Below are positions 6,495-14,437 of a stretch of 38,788 nucleotides of DNA, one piece after another (within the stretch, counting starts at the first letter, position 1; each line of letters begins with the position of its first letter). Location: contig VSPD01000024.1 in the NCBI GenBank assembly GCA_009775125.1, forward strand, positions 1-38,788, in the 5' to 3' direction. This stretch comes from Muribaculaceae bacterium (GTDB taxonomy: Bacteria; Bacteroidota; Bacteroidia; Bacteroidales; Muribaculaceae). The position numbers and the translations under genes were made by a program. Under the pieces are notes generated by a model. That model worked only from the letters and a program-made list of their open reading frames with translations. It was not told the origin of the DNA and ran no database searches.

Positions 6495-7424
6495 TCAAAG
6501 AATTGATGGCAGAAATTTCTTAATCGCAAGACAATTGCTGATATACCATCTGAATATGGCAGGCCACTGTCTGGTATCTGTCATGTCAATCTTTTTGGTG
6601 AGATAGAATCGAGAGGCTTTTTTCGTTTCTGAACCGGTCCAAACTATTTCTGACTCATTGCAGCCAAGCTCTGCCGCAAGTTGCGCCTTATTGGCGCGAA
6701 AAGATTTATATAATTCCTTGTCTTCCTGGATGTAAAGGCCGACGGTTGCCTCTCCTTTTTGTTTCTTAGCCTCGATGCAAATATGGCATCTGCTGTCTCC
6801 GATGCTCAAATCATACCAGTTGTGTGATTTTGCTGCCCGAAGTTTGAACGATTTTGTAAAATCCATAGTCTTCGCGAAATCATTAAAGGCCTGCCAGAAG
6901 TCAAGCTGTAAGATTTGAGTGTCGGAAGCATTTGCCGATGGCTTTATAGTATTCGCCCATTCATTAGGCTGTTCAACTATATTGAACTTCGGCGCGAGTT
7001 TCGAGGGATCTCCGATATACCAAAGTTCAATTTCAAGAAGATAAAAGCCTAAATGAGAACCGGTGTTCTCGTTTAGCCAGTCAATAGCGTTGCGATGTTC
7101 TTCGCGGGCTTTCTTTACAATCCATACGATTGCTTTGGCATTTTTGCCGGAGGCATATGTAATCAATTGTCCAAGGTGGCAATGGTTGGAATCCTCTAAT
7201 TGATTTTCTATAATTACATAATTTTCGGTATCGGCTTCCTTTGCTAAAATGTCTGCCGAATAGCCGCCGACCTTTGACTCTTTTTCAATGAGTTCTAAGT
7301 CCATGCCGAGAATATCCCCGATATATTCGAGGTGTTCGGCAAGCCAAGGAGTAAAATCAGAAGCCTCATTGGGCCAAACCTTACGAAGATTATGCTCTTG
7401 TGTAAGGGTTTCGAGTTCAAACAT
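6495..7424 (-). CDS. DUF4268 protein with PD-(D/E)xK-like nuclease domain
   Basis: This 309-residue protein has two parts. Residues about 25-125 carry a PD-(D/E)xK-like core, GGYSADIL (Asp58) followed by YVIIENQLE (Glu73-x-Gln75), the D...ExQ variant, then a helix with HLGQLITYASG. The C-terminal half (about 165-309) matches DUF4268 in style: an FWQAFNDFAK start and a GLYIQEDKELYKSFRANKAQLAAELG helix. Family members are thought to be restriction-like or DNA-processing proteins, sometimes in defence loci; the substrate is unknown. Base composition is lower in GC than in flanking xseA and lpxA. It may be co-transcribed with the 33-aa peptide gene, whose stop lies 81 bp upstream, since no good promoter is seen in that gap. 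Confidence 0.75.
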   Translation of the reverse strand: MFELETLTQEHNLRKVWPNEASDFTPWLAEHLEYIGDILGMDLELIEKESKVGGYSADILAKEADTENYVIIENQLEDSNHCHLGQLITYASGKNAKAIVWIVKKAREEHRNAIDWLNENTGSHLGFYLLEIELWYIGDPSKLAPKFNIVEQPNEWANTIKPSANASDTQILQLDFWQAFNDFAKTMDFTKSFKLRAAKSHNWYDLSIGDSRCHICIEAKKQKGEATVGLYIQEDKELYKSFRANKAQLAAELGCNESEIVWTGSETKKASRFYLTKKIDMTDTRQWPAIFRWYISNCLAIKKFLPSIL

Positions 7425-7505
7425 AATTTACGATAATTTATCCCGAACCTGTATTAATGGTCCGGTTAGTGCGTACTTGCCTTGTCGTGAATCGGATTCA
7501 GGCGA

Positions 7506-7607
7506 TTAGTCTTTTTTGTGACGTTCGTTGTATTTCTTGTAGGCGCGGCCGCCGATTATGCCGCCAATGATGCCGGCTGCAATCGGAAGAAAAATCCAAA
7601 GATTCAT
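7506..7607 (-). CDS. 33-residue single-span glycine-zipper peptide
   Basis: A short minus-strand frame from ATG (7605-7607) to TAA (7506-7508) encodes 33 residues. It has a hydrophobic stretch WIFLPIAAGIIGGIIGG, a glycine-zipper spacing, then a highly charged tail RAYKKYNERHKKD. That is the make-up of a small inner-membrane peptide. Support for it being real is a full promoter (TTTG, 20 nt, TACCTTTG) placed 23 nt before the ATG, and its position between two accessory genes. It could be a toxin-like peptide, a helper of the DUF4268 protein, or an independent small protein. No family was recognised. Confidence 0.6.
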   Translation of the reverse strand: MNLWIFLPIAAGIIGGIIGGRAYKKYNERHKKD

Positions 7608-7629
7608 AATACTTTTATTTTGTTTTAAG

Positions 7630-7661
7630 CAAAGGTATATAAAAAATAGGGAATGTGCAAA
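7630..7661 (-). promoter_or_regulatory. Promoter of the 33-residue peptide gene
   Basis: TTTG (7658-7661 on the minus strand), a 20-nt spacer and TACCTTTG (7630-7637) form a complete Bacteroidota promoter. The -33 box sits in an ATGTGCAAA segment also present at the abi promoter. Confidence 0.75.
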
Positions 7662-7666
7662 TAAAA

Positions 7667-7699
7667 CGGCGCGGCCCGACACTGTGGAGGTGTCGGGCC
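7667..7699 (-). terminator. Intrinsic terminator, half of a duplicated module
   Basis: GGCCCGACAC (7673-7682) pairs perfectly with GTGTCGGGCC (7690-7699), and on the minus strand the stem is followed by a T-rich stretch. The 33-nt core is identical to 8628-8660 at all but one position. Confidence 0.75.
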
Positions 7700-7732
7700 A
7701 TCACATTATTGTGGGAGTGTATAAAAACCAAA

Positions 7733-7761
7733 CCCGATAGCTTGAACCAGAGGCTACCGGG
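7733..7761 (-). terminator. Terminator downstream of the Abi-like gene
   Basis: CCCGATAGC (7733-7741) pairs with GCTACCGGG (7753-7761) with one A-C mismatch; the minus strand continues into TTTGGTTTTTAT. It lies about 95 bp past the Abi-like stop, ahead of the second terminator at 7667-7699. Confidence 0.65.
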
Positions 7762-7856
7762 AATAAACATTGCAAATGTAATGCTTTTTTATCAATCAAA
7801 CAAGTAAACAAGCAAGTATATAACCACTATGGCTGAAATTTAAGTTTTTTTAAGAG

Positions 7857-8555
7857 TCATAGAGTCTTAATCTTGTTGCATATTCTTACAACGTCGCCTA
7901 ATCCATATAGCAGAGAAGGACTGTCAATATCAAGCCATTGCAAAAGAGTGAGTATTCGAGAGTAGCGATTTAGGGCATAGAATGTATCAATGGTCGTACG
8001 GTTTGTGCCCGTACCGAAACATATTGGTTCATGGTGGGCTATCCGGTTTCGTAAATTATTTATATAATCGAGTTCTTGGAAAATATATGTGTTATTGTAG
8101 CGTTGGCTACGGGTTGAACGGGGCTTGTTTGGAAAAATATCGAGTAGAGTTTGGCCGGTAAGCTGATATTGCACGTTTGAAAACATGTACTTCCAAATTC
8201 CAAACTCCATTTGAGCAAGAAGTTTTGTGTGACTGTATTGGTTGTTGCGAAGCAGTTCGTTATAGGCCTTTTCAATTATATTTTTTGTTTTTGCCGTTCT
8301 ATGGTCGGAATGAAAGCATCCGCCGGGCATAATAAAATCCATGAGCCAATTATTGCCATGCTGTGAAACAAACTGCTTATTGATTTTATTACGCAAAGCA
8401 ACTTCAAAACACCCGACAACAGCCAGCAATTCTTGTGAAAGCCTGATGTTATAGCGGTATAATGTCATGGCTTTGCGAGTGTTATAATTACATGCTGCGA
8501 GGTACCTTCGCATCCTTTCAGGAGAGATTATATCTTCAAATTCGGAGAATTTCAT
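7857..8555 (-). CDS. Abi-like protein with HEPN RxxxxH motif
   Basis: The protein has about 232 residues from the ATG at 8555 (MKFSEFEDIISPERMRRYL). It matches the Abi-like family: an N-terminal SPERMRRYLAACNYNTRKAMTLYRYNIRLSQELLAVVGCFEVALRN block, where the ALRN helix is typical, and a C-terminal NNLRNRIAHHEPI with the HEPN RNase motif (Arg169, His174). Relatives act in abortive infection or as toxin-like RNases; target RNA and activator are unknown. The frame is open to a TTG at 8579, which lies within the promoter, so the ATG is preferred. The gene has its own promoter and terminators and sits between two copies of a terminator-promoter module. It is AT-rich compared with lpxA. Confidence 0.78.
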   Translation of the reverse strand: MKFSEFEDIISPERMRRYLAACNYNTRKAMTLYRYNIRLSQELLAVVGCFEVALRNKINKQFVSQHGNNWLMDFIMPGGCFHSDHRTAKTKNIIEKAYNELLRNNQYSHTKLLAQMEFGIWKYMFSNVQYQLTGQTLLDIFPNKPRSTRSQRYNNTYIFQELDYINNLRNRIAHHEPICFGTGTNRTTIDTFYALNRYSRILTLLQWLDIDSPSLLYGLGDVVRICNKIKTL

Positions 8556-8576
8556 AAAGATGTGTTGTATAGAATA

Positions 8577-8608
8577 CAAAAATACACAAAAAGGTAGAAA
8601 TGTGCAAA
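8577..8608 (-). promoter_or_regulatory. Promoter of the Abi-like gene
   Basis: TTTG (8605-8608 on the minus strand), a 20-nt spacer and TATTTTTG (8577-8584) form a full Bacteroidota promoter. The expected start of transcription near 8571 gives a leader of about 16 nt and excludes the TTG start. Confidence 0.78.
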
Positions 8609-8627
8609 GGATGGGTGTATAAAAAAT

Positions 8628-8663
8628 CGGCGCGGCCCGACACTGTGGAGGTGCCGGGCCGCG
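8628..8663 (-). terminator. lpxA terminator, second copy of the duplicated module
   Basis: CGCGGCCCGACAC (8631-8643) pairs with GTGCCGGGCCGCG (8651-8663) with a single A-C mismatch. On the minus strand the stem is followed by ATTTTTTATA. It lies about 30 bp after the lpxA stop. Confidence 0.82.
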
Positions 8664-8691
8664 CGCGGTTATGGTGTGGGACGGGAGGGGG

Positions 8692-9477
8692 TCAGTCGAG
8701 GTCGGAGTTGGTGGCTACGATGCGCAGGCGGTTGTCGCGGATGAAGTCGACGATGGTGCGGCGTATCTTGTTGTCGTCGATGTCGGCTTCGATGCGTTTG
8801 AGGGCGTTGAACACCGAGGTCTGGCATTGGTAGATGTGGCGGTAGGCTTTGGCGGCGTCGTCGATTTCGGCTTCGGAGAAGCCTTTTTTGCGCATCACCA
8901 CGGAGTTGATGCCGTAGTACGACGCCGGGTTGTGGGCTAAGATGATGTATGGGGGCACGTTGGAGCCGATGCGGCATCCGCCTTTTACGAGCACCCAGCG
9001 GCCCACGCGGCAGTTTTCGTGGAGAATTACGTTCGACGACAGGATTGTACATTCGTCGACGTAGGCTCCGCCGGCTATGGTCACGCCGTTGCCGAGCACG
9101 CATTTGCCCACGATGTGGGAGTCGTGTCCGATGTGGGTTTCGGCCATGATGAAGCAGCCGGTGCCGATGCGCGTGCCGCCTTCGGGGGCGATGCCGCGGT
9201 TGATTATCACGTGCTCGCGTATTGTGTTGTCGTCGCCGATGTAGCAGAATGTGGGTTCGCCGTTCCAGCGGAAGTCCTGGGGTTCGGCACCTATTACCGC
9301 GCCTTGGAACACGCGGTTGTTCTTGCCCATGCGTGTGCCCGACATGATCGAGGCGTAGGGGAGGATTTCGCATCCGTCGCCGATTTCGACGTTGGCGTCT
9401 ATAAAGGCGAACGGGTGTATTTTTACGTTTTCGCCGATCTTGGCTGACGGATCGACGTGTGCCATTGGACTGATCAT
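8692..9477 (-). CDS. lpxA: Acyl-ACP--UDP-N-acetylglucosamine O-acyltransferase
   Basis: The 261-residue cytoplasmic enzyme starts lipid A synthesis by moving a hydroxyacyl chain from acyl carrier protein to UDP-GlcNAc. The N-terminal 185 residues are a hexapeptide-repeat left-handed beta-helix (many I/V-G-x-x-x-x units). The MAETHIGHDSHIVG segment carries the two active-site histidines, His118 matching the general base His125 of E. coli. The C-terminal helices end in DFIRDNRLRIVATNSDLD. Length is normal. It lies about 105 bp after the RND outer-membrane factor gene on the same strand. An inverted repeat is in the gap and no TAnnTTTG was seen, so read-through from the efflux genes is possible. 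In related genomes lpxA usually follows lpxC/fabZ, which is absent here. Confidence 0.95.
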   Translation of the reverse strand: MISPMAHVDPSAKIGENVKIHPFAFIDANVEIGDGCEILPYASIMSGTRMGKNNRVFQGAVIGAEPQDFRWNGEPTFCYIGDDNTIREHVIINRGIAPEGGTRIGTGCFIMAETHIGHDSHIVGKCVLGNGVTIAGGAYVDECTILSSNVILHENCRVGRWVLVKGGCRIGSNVPPYIILAHNPASYYGINSVVMRKKGFSEAEIDDAAKAYRHIYQCQTSVFNALKRIEADIDDNKIRRTIVDFIRDNRLRIVATNSDLD

Positions 9478-9523
9478 TGTAATTCAGGTATTAAGTATAA
9501 GTTATGAGTGATAAGGGATAAGC

Positions 9524-9572
9524 GATAAAGTATAAGTGATGCCACTTTATGCTTCATCACTTATACTTTATC
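9524..9572. repeat. 17-bp perfect inverted repeat between tolC-type gene and lpxA
   Basis: GATAAAGTATAAGTGAT (9524-9540) and ATCACTTATACTTTATC (9556-9572) form a perfect 17-bp stem with a 15-nt loop. The plus strand continues into a T-run, the minus strand does not. Related ATAAG units precede it at 9490-9523. Confidence 0.75.
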
Positions 9573-9583
9573 CTTTTTTTGTA

Positions 9584-10957
9584 TTAGCGTCCTCCGCCGA
9601 GCGACTGGTAGAGGTTGATTATCGACTGGGCCGTGGTGAGCTCGTTGGAGAGCTGGGCCATCTGTGCTCCGAGCAGGCTTTGCTGCGCGGTGATTACTTC
9701 GAGGTAGGTGCCGTTGGAGTACTGGAAGAGGTCGACGGTGTATTCCACGGATTTCTCGAGGTTGGCGACCTGTTCGGCGAGGTAGGTCGATTTCTCGGTG
9801 GCCTTGCGGTAGGTGGTGAGGCCGTCGGACACTTCGGCCGCGGCGGTGAGCAGGGTGTACTCGAAGTTGTTCATGGCCTGCTGCTGCTGCACTTTGGAGG
9901 CTTTCAGGCGCGCTATGTTCTGGCCGCGCGAGAAGATGGGGGCCACGAGCGAGCCTGCGAGGTTGTAGAACCAGTCGCCGGGGTTTTTCACAAACGAGCC
10001 GAGAAGGTTGGTGAATCCGCCCTGTGCCGAGATGGTGATGCCGGGGTAGAAGGCTGCGCGGGCCGAGTTGGTGGCGTAGTAGGCCACGGCGAGGTCTTGC
10101 TCGGCGGCGGCTACGTCGGGGCGCATGGCCAGGTACTGCATGGGCACGCCCTGGATGAGCATTTCGGGCACTTGCAGCGAGGCGTCGGGGCTTACGGCCC
10201 AGGTCTGGGGCATGGTGTTCATCAGCAGCGACATGGTGTTGTTGAGCTGGTCGAGGCTCACTTCAAGGTCGGTGATGCCGGCCAGCACATTGTTGTAGTT
10301 GGCGGTCATCTGCACGACGGCGGCCTCGGTGGTGCGTCCGGCCTCTTTCATGTCTTTCATCATCTGCACCGATTCTTTCCAGAGCTGGGCGGTGGTGCGG
10401 TAGAGATGGAGCTGACGCTCTACGGAGGCTATGGCATAGTAGCAGTTGGCCACGCCGGCTATGATGCGCGAGCGCACGGCCTGGGCGTAGGCTTCTGATT
10501 TGTAGACGGCCACCTGCGCTCCGCGCTTGGAGTTGAGCAGCTTGGCAAACACGTCGATTTCCCAGCTTGCCGATGCCGGGATGGTATAGGTCCACGAAAG
10601 GTCGGAGCCGGCATAAGAGGCTCCGGCGCCGTTGGGCGTGAGCGCCAGCGAGGGGAGGTAGGCCAGGCGGGCGCCGCGGAGCTGGGCGTCGGCTATTTCG
10701 ACGTTGAGCTGAGCGTTGCGCAGGGAGGTGTTCTCGGCGAGGGCGCGGTTGATAAGGTCGACAAGCACGGGGTCGGTGAACACGTCTTCCCAAAGGAGGT
10801 TGCCGAAGGCGGCGGAATCCGGCTCGGCCTGGCGTGCCTGCTTGTATTCGGCGGTGAGGGCCGTCGAGTCGGGCGTCTCGTATTTTTTGTAGATGTGGCA
10901 GCTTCCGAGGCTCAATGTCATGGAGGCTGCGACAGCCATGTATATTATTTTTTTCAT
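9584..10957 (-). CDS. RND efflux outer-membrane factor (OprM/CusC-type lipoprotein)
   Basis: The 457-residue protein begins with a lipoprotein signal peptide ending LSLGSC, so Cys20 should be lipidated. It contains the two repeated OEP domains of the TolC/OprM fold, including RSRIIAGVANCYYAIASVERQLHLY and MRPDVAAAEQDLAVAYYATNSARAAFYPGITISAQGGF, a hallmark block of the NodT subfamily. It should form a trimeric channel through the outer membrane and dock with the periplasmic adaptor and the RND pump encoded upstream. It is the third gene of the unit, 77 bp after the pump gene. Substrate cannot be read from sequence. Confidence 0.93.
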   Translation of the reverse strand: MKKIIYMAVAASMTLSLGSCHIYKKYETPDSTALTAEYKQARQAEPDSAAFGNLLWEDVFTDPVLVDLINRALAENTSLRNAQLNVEIADAQLRGARLAYLPSLALTPNGAGASYAGSDLSWTYTIPASASWEIDVFAKLLNSKRGAQVAVYKSEAYAQAVRSRIIAGVANCYYAIASVERQLHLYRTTAQLWKESVQMMKDMKEAGRTTEAAVVQMTANYNNVLAGITDLEVSLDQLNNTMSLLMNTMPQTWAVSPDASLQVPEMLIQGVPMQYLAMRPDVAAAEQDLAVAYYATNSARAAFYPGITISAQGGFTNLLGSFVKNPGDWFYNLAGSLVAPIFSRGQNIARLKASKVQQQQAMNNFEYTLLTAAAEVSDGLTTYRKATEKSTYLAEQVANLEKSVEYTVDLFQYSNGTYLEVITAQQSLLGAQMAQLSNELTTAQSIINLYQSLGGGR

Positions 10958-11034
10958 CGGGATGTTGTTTGGTTTTGGCCGGGATGCTTCCCCCCGGCGG
11001 TAATTTGCCGGGAGGAAACGGATTCGGCCTTATG

Positions 11035-14000
11035 TTATCGGGAATATTGTTCGATCTCGTTTTCGATGTTGCCGCCGGGTTCTTCGTCGGTGAACTTGAT
11101 GGGCGAGATTTTTTCCTGGATTGTCTGGAACACGATGAAGAGCGCGGGCACGAAGAGCACTTGCAGGATCATGCCGATGAGCATGCCGCCGACAGAGCCG
11201 GCGCCGAGCGCGCGGTTGCCGTTGGCGCCTACGCCGTGGGCAAACATCAGCGGGAGAAGACCGATGATGAGGGCGAGCGAGGTCATGAGGATAGGACGCA
11301 GACGGGCCGATGCACCCTGGATTGCGGCGTTGAATATCGACATGCCCGTGCGGCGGCGTTCCACGGCGAATTCCACGATGAGGATGGCGTTCTTGGCAAG
11401 AAGGCCGATGAGCATGATGAGGGCGATTTGCAGGTAGATGTTGTTGTCGATGCCAAACATCTTGGCGAATACAAACGAGCCCATCAGGCCGAACGGTATC
11501 GAGAGGATAACGGCCCAGGGGAGGAAGTAGCTTTCATACTGGGCGGAGAGCAGCAGGTAGACAAAGAGCAGGCAGAGGCCGAAGATTACGGCTGTCGACG
11601 ATGCGTCCTGCTTGCTTTCCTCGCGGGTCATGCCGGAGTATTCGTAGGTGTAGCCGGTGGGCAGTGTCTGTGCGGCCACGCGTTGGATGGCGGCGATGGC
11701 GTCGCCGGTGGAGTAGCCGGGGTTGGGCGAACCGTTGACCGATATCGACGAGAACATGTTGAAGCGGTCGAGAAGGTCGGGGCCGTAGACGCGCTCGAGC
11801 GACACGAAGTTGGAGATGGGCGCCATGTCGGCTCCGTTGCGTATCTTTATGGCGTTGAGTGTCTCGGGCGATACGCGGGCTTCGGGAGAGGCCTGCATCA
11901 TCACGCGGTAGATTTTACCGAAGCGGTTGAAGTTGGACACATACATCGAGCCGTAGTAGCCTTGCAGGGTGGAAAGGATGTTCTTCGGGCTTATGCCGGC
12001 CTGCTTGGCCTTGGCCACGTCGATGTCGACCATATACTGCGGGAAGGTGGGGTTGAAGGTGGTGTAGGCCATCTGGATTTCGGGCTGCTGGTTGAGCTGT
12101 CCGAGGAAGCCTTGCACCACGGCGAAGAAGTCGTTGATGTCGCCGCCGGTCTTGTCCTGCATCTTCATCTCGAAACCGTTGGATACGGAGTAACCCGTAA
12201 TCATAGGCGGAGCGAATGCGGCCACCGTACCGTCCTTGATGTATTTGCGGGTGGCGCCGTAGACTTGCTTGATGATGTTGTCGGAGCTTTGGCTTTTGTC
12301 GCGTTCTTCCCAAGGATTGAGCTTCACGATAAACGTACCGTATGTGGCGCCCTGTCCGGCGATGAACGAGTAGCCGTTGATCATCTGGGTAAGTTTCACG
12401 CCCGGGATGTTGCGGATAATCTTATCCATCTGGTCGAGTGTCTCGCCGGTGCGTTCCTGCGATGTGCCCGGGGGCATTGTAAGCATTACGAATATTGTGC
12501 CGGTGTCTTCGTTGGGCACGAGCGACGAGGGTGTGCTGCGCATCAGGCCCACGAGCACCACGATGGATACGACGACGGTGGCAAATGATGTGATTTTGTG
12601 GCGGCTGAAGAAGGATACGCATTTGTTGTAGACGGCGAGCACGCGTCCGAAGCCTTTTTCAAATCCGCGGTGGAAGCGCGGGGTGAAGATGCCTACAACT
12701 GCTATTATGGCGCATACCGAGGCCACGGCGAGTTTCCAAAGCGATTCGGTGTTATACCAGCCCAGAATCATAAACACGATTGTGGCGCAAAGGAACGCGA
12801 AGATGATTATCGGGTGCAGGTTGAGGCGCGACTTGGCCACTTCCTTGGCGGCGTCGCCGGCCGCGGAATATGCCTCGCCGAGGCGCTCGGTGAGCGGGCG
12901 GTTGTCGTCGTGAGCTTTGAGGAACACGGCGCACAGGGCCGGCGAGAGCGTGAGGGCGTTGATAGCCGAGAAACCCACGGCGATGGCGATGGTGAGGCCG
13001 AACTGGCGGTAGAACACACCCGATGTGCCTTCCATAAACGACACGGGGATGAACACGAGCATCATCACGAGGGTAATCGAGATAAGCGCGCCGGCAATTT
13101 CGCTCATGGCGTCGATCGACGCGCGGCGCGCGCTCTTGTAGCCCACGTCGAGCTTGGCATGCACCGCCTCGACCACCACAATGGCGTCGTCGACCACAAT
13201 GGCGATGGCGAGCACAAGGGCGGAGAGGGTGATGAGGTTGATGGAGAAGCCGATGAGCTTGAGCACGAAGAATGTGCCGACCAAGGCCACGGGGATGGCG
13301 ATGGCGGGGATGATAGTCGAGCGGATGTCCTGCAAGAAGAGGTAAACCACAAAGAACACCAGCACGAATGCCTCGATGAGGGTCTTGATTACCTCATGGA
13401 TAGAGGCATAGAGGAATTCGTTGTTGTTGAGCGGCACTTCCACGCCCAAGCCCTTGGGAAGCTCGGGACGAAGGTCGTCGACAAACTGGAGACAGTCGTT
13501 GATAATCTGCGTGGCGTTCGAGCCTGCGGTCTGGAACACGATGGCGATTGTCGACGGATTGCCGTTGAGAGCGCCGTGGAAGCCGTAGGTCACACGGCCG
13601 AGTTCTATTTCGGCCACGTCTTTGAGGCGGAGCACCTCGCCGTTGGAGTTGGCGCGTATCACGATGTCGCCGAATTCCTCGGGAGTGGTGAGGCGGCCTT
13701 TATATTTCATCGTGTACTGGAAAGTCTGGTCGCCTTGCTCGCCGAACGCGCCCGGAGCAGCCTCCACGTTCTGTTCGGCCAGGGCCGCCGACACATCGGA
13801 AGGCATCAGCGAGTACTGGGCCATCACGTCGGGCTTGAGCCATACGCGCATCGAGTAGTCGGCGCCCATCACAAGCACGTCGCCCACGCCGGAGATACGC
13901 TGCAACTGGGGCACGACGTTGATTTTCATGTAGTTCTCCACGAATTCTTCATCGTAGAGGCCTGCCTCGTCGACAAGGGCCACGGCGCAGAGCATCGAGG

Positions 14001-14403
14001 TCTGGCGTTTCTGGGTGAGGACGCCCACCTGGATTACTTCGGCGGGGAGGAGGTTCTGAGCCTTGGCCACGCGGTTCTGCACGTCCACAGCGGCCATGTT
14101 CGGGTCGAAGCCCTGCTCAAAATATACGTTGATGGTGGCCGAGCCGGTGTTGGTGGCCGTAGATTGCATGTAGGTCATGCCCTCGGCGCCGTTGATCGAC
14201 TCTTCGAGAGGGGCGATCACAGAGTTGAGCACGGCCTGGGCGTTAGCGCCGGCATAAGTGGTCGACACCTGGATTGTAGGAGGCGCAATATCGGGGAACT
14301 GCGTGATAGGCAGCGTTGTAAGGCCGATGAGACCCAACAGGACGATGAAGATAGAGATCACCGTCGAGAGCACCGGCCTGTTGATAAATGTATCGAGTTT
14401 CAT
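11035..14403 (-). CDS. RND efflux inner-membrane transporter (HAE1/AcrB-type)
   Basis: The 1122-residue proton-driven pump starts MKLDTFINRPVLSTVISIFIV and has the usual two halves, each with a periplasmic porter domain. The TM4 motif AIAIVVDDAIVVVEAVH supplies the paired aspartates and the TM10 motif IGLLAKNAILIVEFA the lysine of the proton relay. The family usually has about 1,030-1,060 residues. The extra 70 or so lie in the central cytoplasmic linker before TM7. There two additional hydrophobic segments appear (IIIFAFLCATIVFMILGW and LWKLAVASVCAIIAVVGIF), which could add a transmembrane hairpin. It lies between the adaptor gene (34 bp upstream) and the outer-membrane factor. Confidence 0.95.
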   Translation of the reverse strand: MKLDTFINRPVLSTVISIFIVLLGLIGLTTLPITQFPDIAPPTIQVSTTYAGANAQAVLNSVIAPLEESINGAEGMTYMQSTATNTGSATINVYFEQGFDPNMAAVDVQNRVAKAQNLLPAEVIQVGVLTQKRQTSMLCAVALVDEAGLYDEEFVENYMKINVVPQLQRISGVGDVLVMGADYSMRVWLKPDVMAQYSLMPSDVSAALAEQNVEAAPGAFGEQGDQTFQYTMKYKGRLTTPEEFGDIVIRANSNGEVLRLKDVAEIELGRVTYGFHGALNGNPSTIAIVFQTAGSNATQIINDCLQFVDDLRPELPKGLGVEVPLNNNEFLYASIHEVIKTLIEAFVLVFFVVYLFLQDIRSTIIPAIAIPVALVGTFFVLKLIGFSINLITLSALVLAIAIVVDDAIVVVEAVHAKLDVGYKSARRASIDAMSEIAGALISITLVMMLVFIPVSFMEGTSGVFYRQFGLTIAIAVGFSAINALTLSPALCAVFLKAHDDNRPLTERLGEAYSAAGDAAKEVAKSRLNLHPIIIFAFLCATIVFMILGWYNTESLWKLAVASVCAIIAVVGIFTPRFHRGFEKGFGRVLAVYNKCVSFFSRHKITSFATVVVSIVVLVGLMRSTPSSLVPNEDTGTIFVMLTMPPGTSQERTGETLDQMDKIIRNIPGVKLTQMINGYSFIAGQGATYGTFIVKLNPWEERDKSQSSDNIIKQVYGATRKYIKDGTVAAFAPPMITGYSVSNGFEMKMQDKTGGDINDFFAVVQGFLGQLNQQPEIQMAYTTFNPTFPQYMVDIDVAKAKQAGISPKNILSTLQGYYGSMYVSNFNRFGKIYRVMMQASPEARVSPETLNAIKIRNGADMAPISNFVSLERVYGPDLLDRFNMFSSISVNGSPNPGYSTGDAIAAIQRVAAQTLPTGYTYEYSGMTREESKQDASSTAVIFGLCLLFVYLLLSAQYESYFLPWAVILSIPFGLMGSFVFAKMFGIDNNIYLQIALIMLIGLLAKNAILIVEFAVERRRTGMSIFNAAIQGASARLRPILMTSLALIIGLLPLMFAHGVGANGNRALGAGSVGGMLIGMILQVLFVPALFIVFQTIQEKISPIKFTDEEPGGNIENEIEQYSR

Positions 14404-14437
14404 TTTGTAATTTCAGTTGATTGCTTATCGGAATCTA

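Noticed and set aside
5877..7437. TTATCGTAAATT inverted copies flanking the DUF4268 gene as ends of a mobile unit
   Set aside because: Only 12 bp, AT-rich and not accompanied by a target duplication; chance cannot be excluded.
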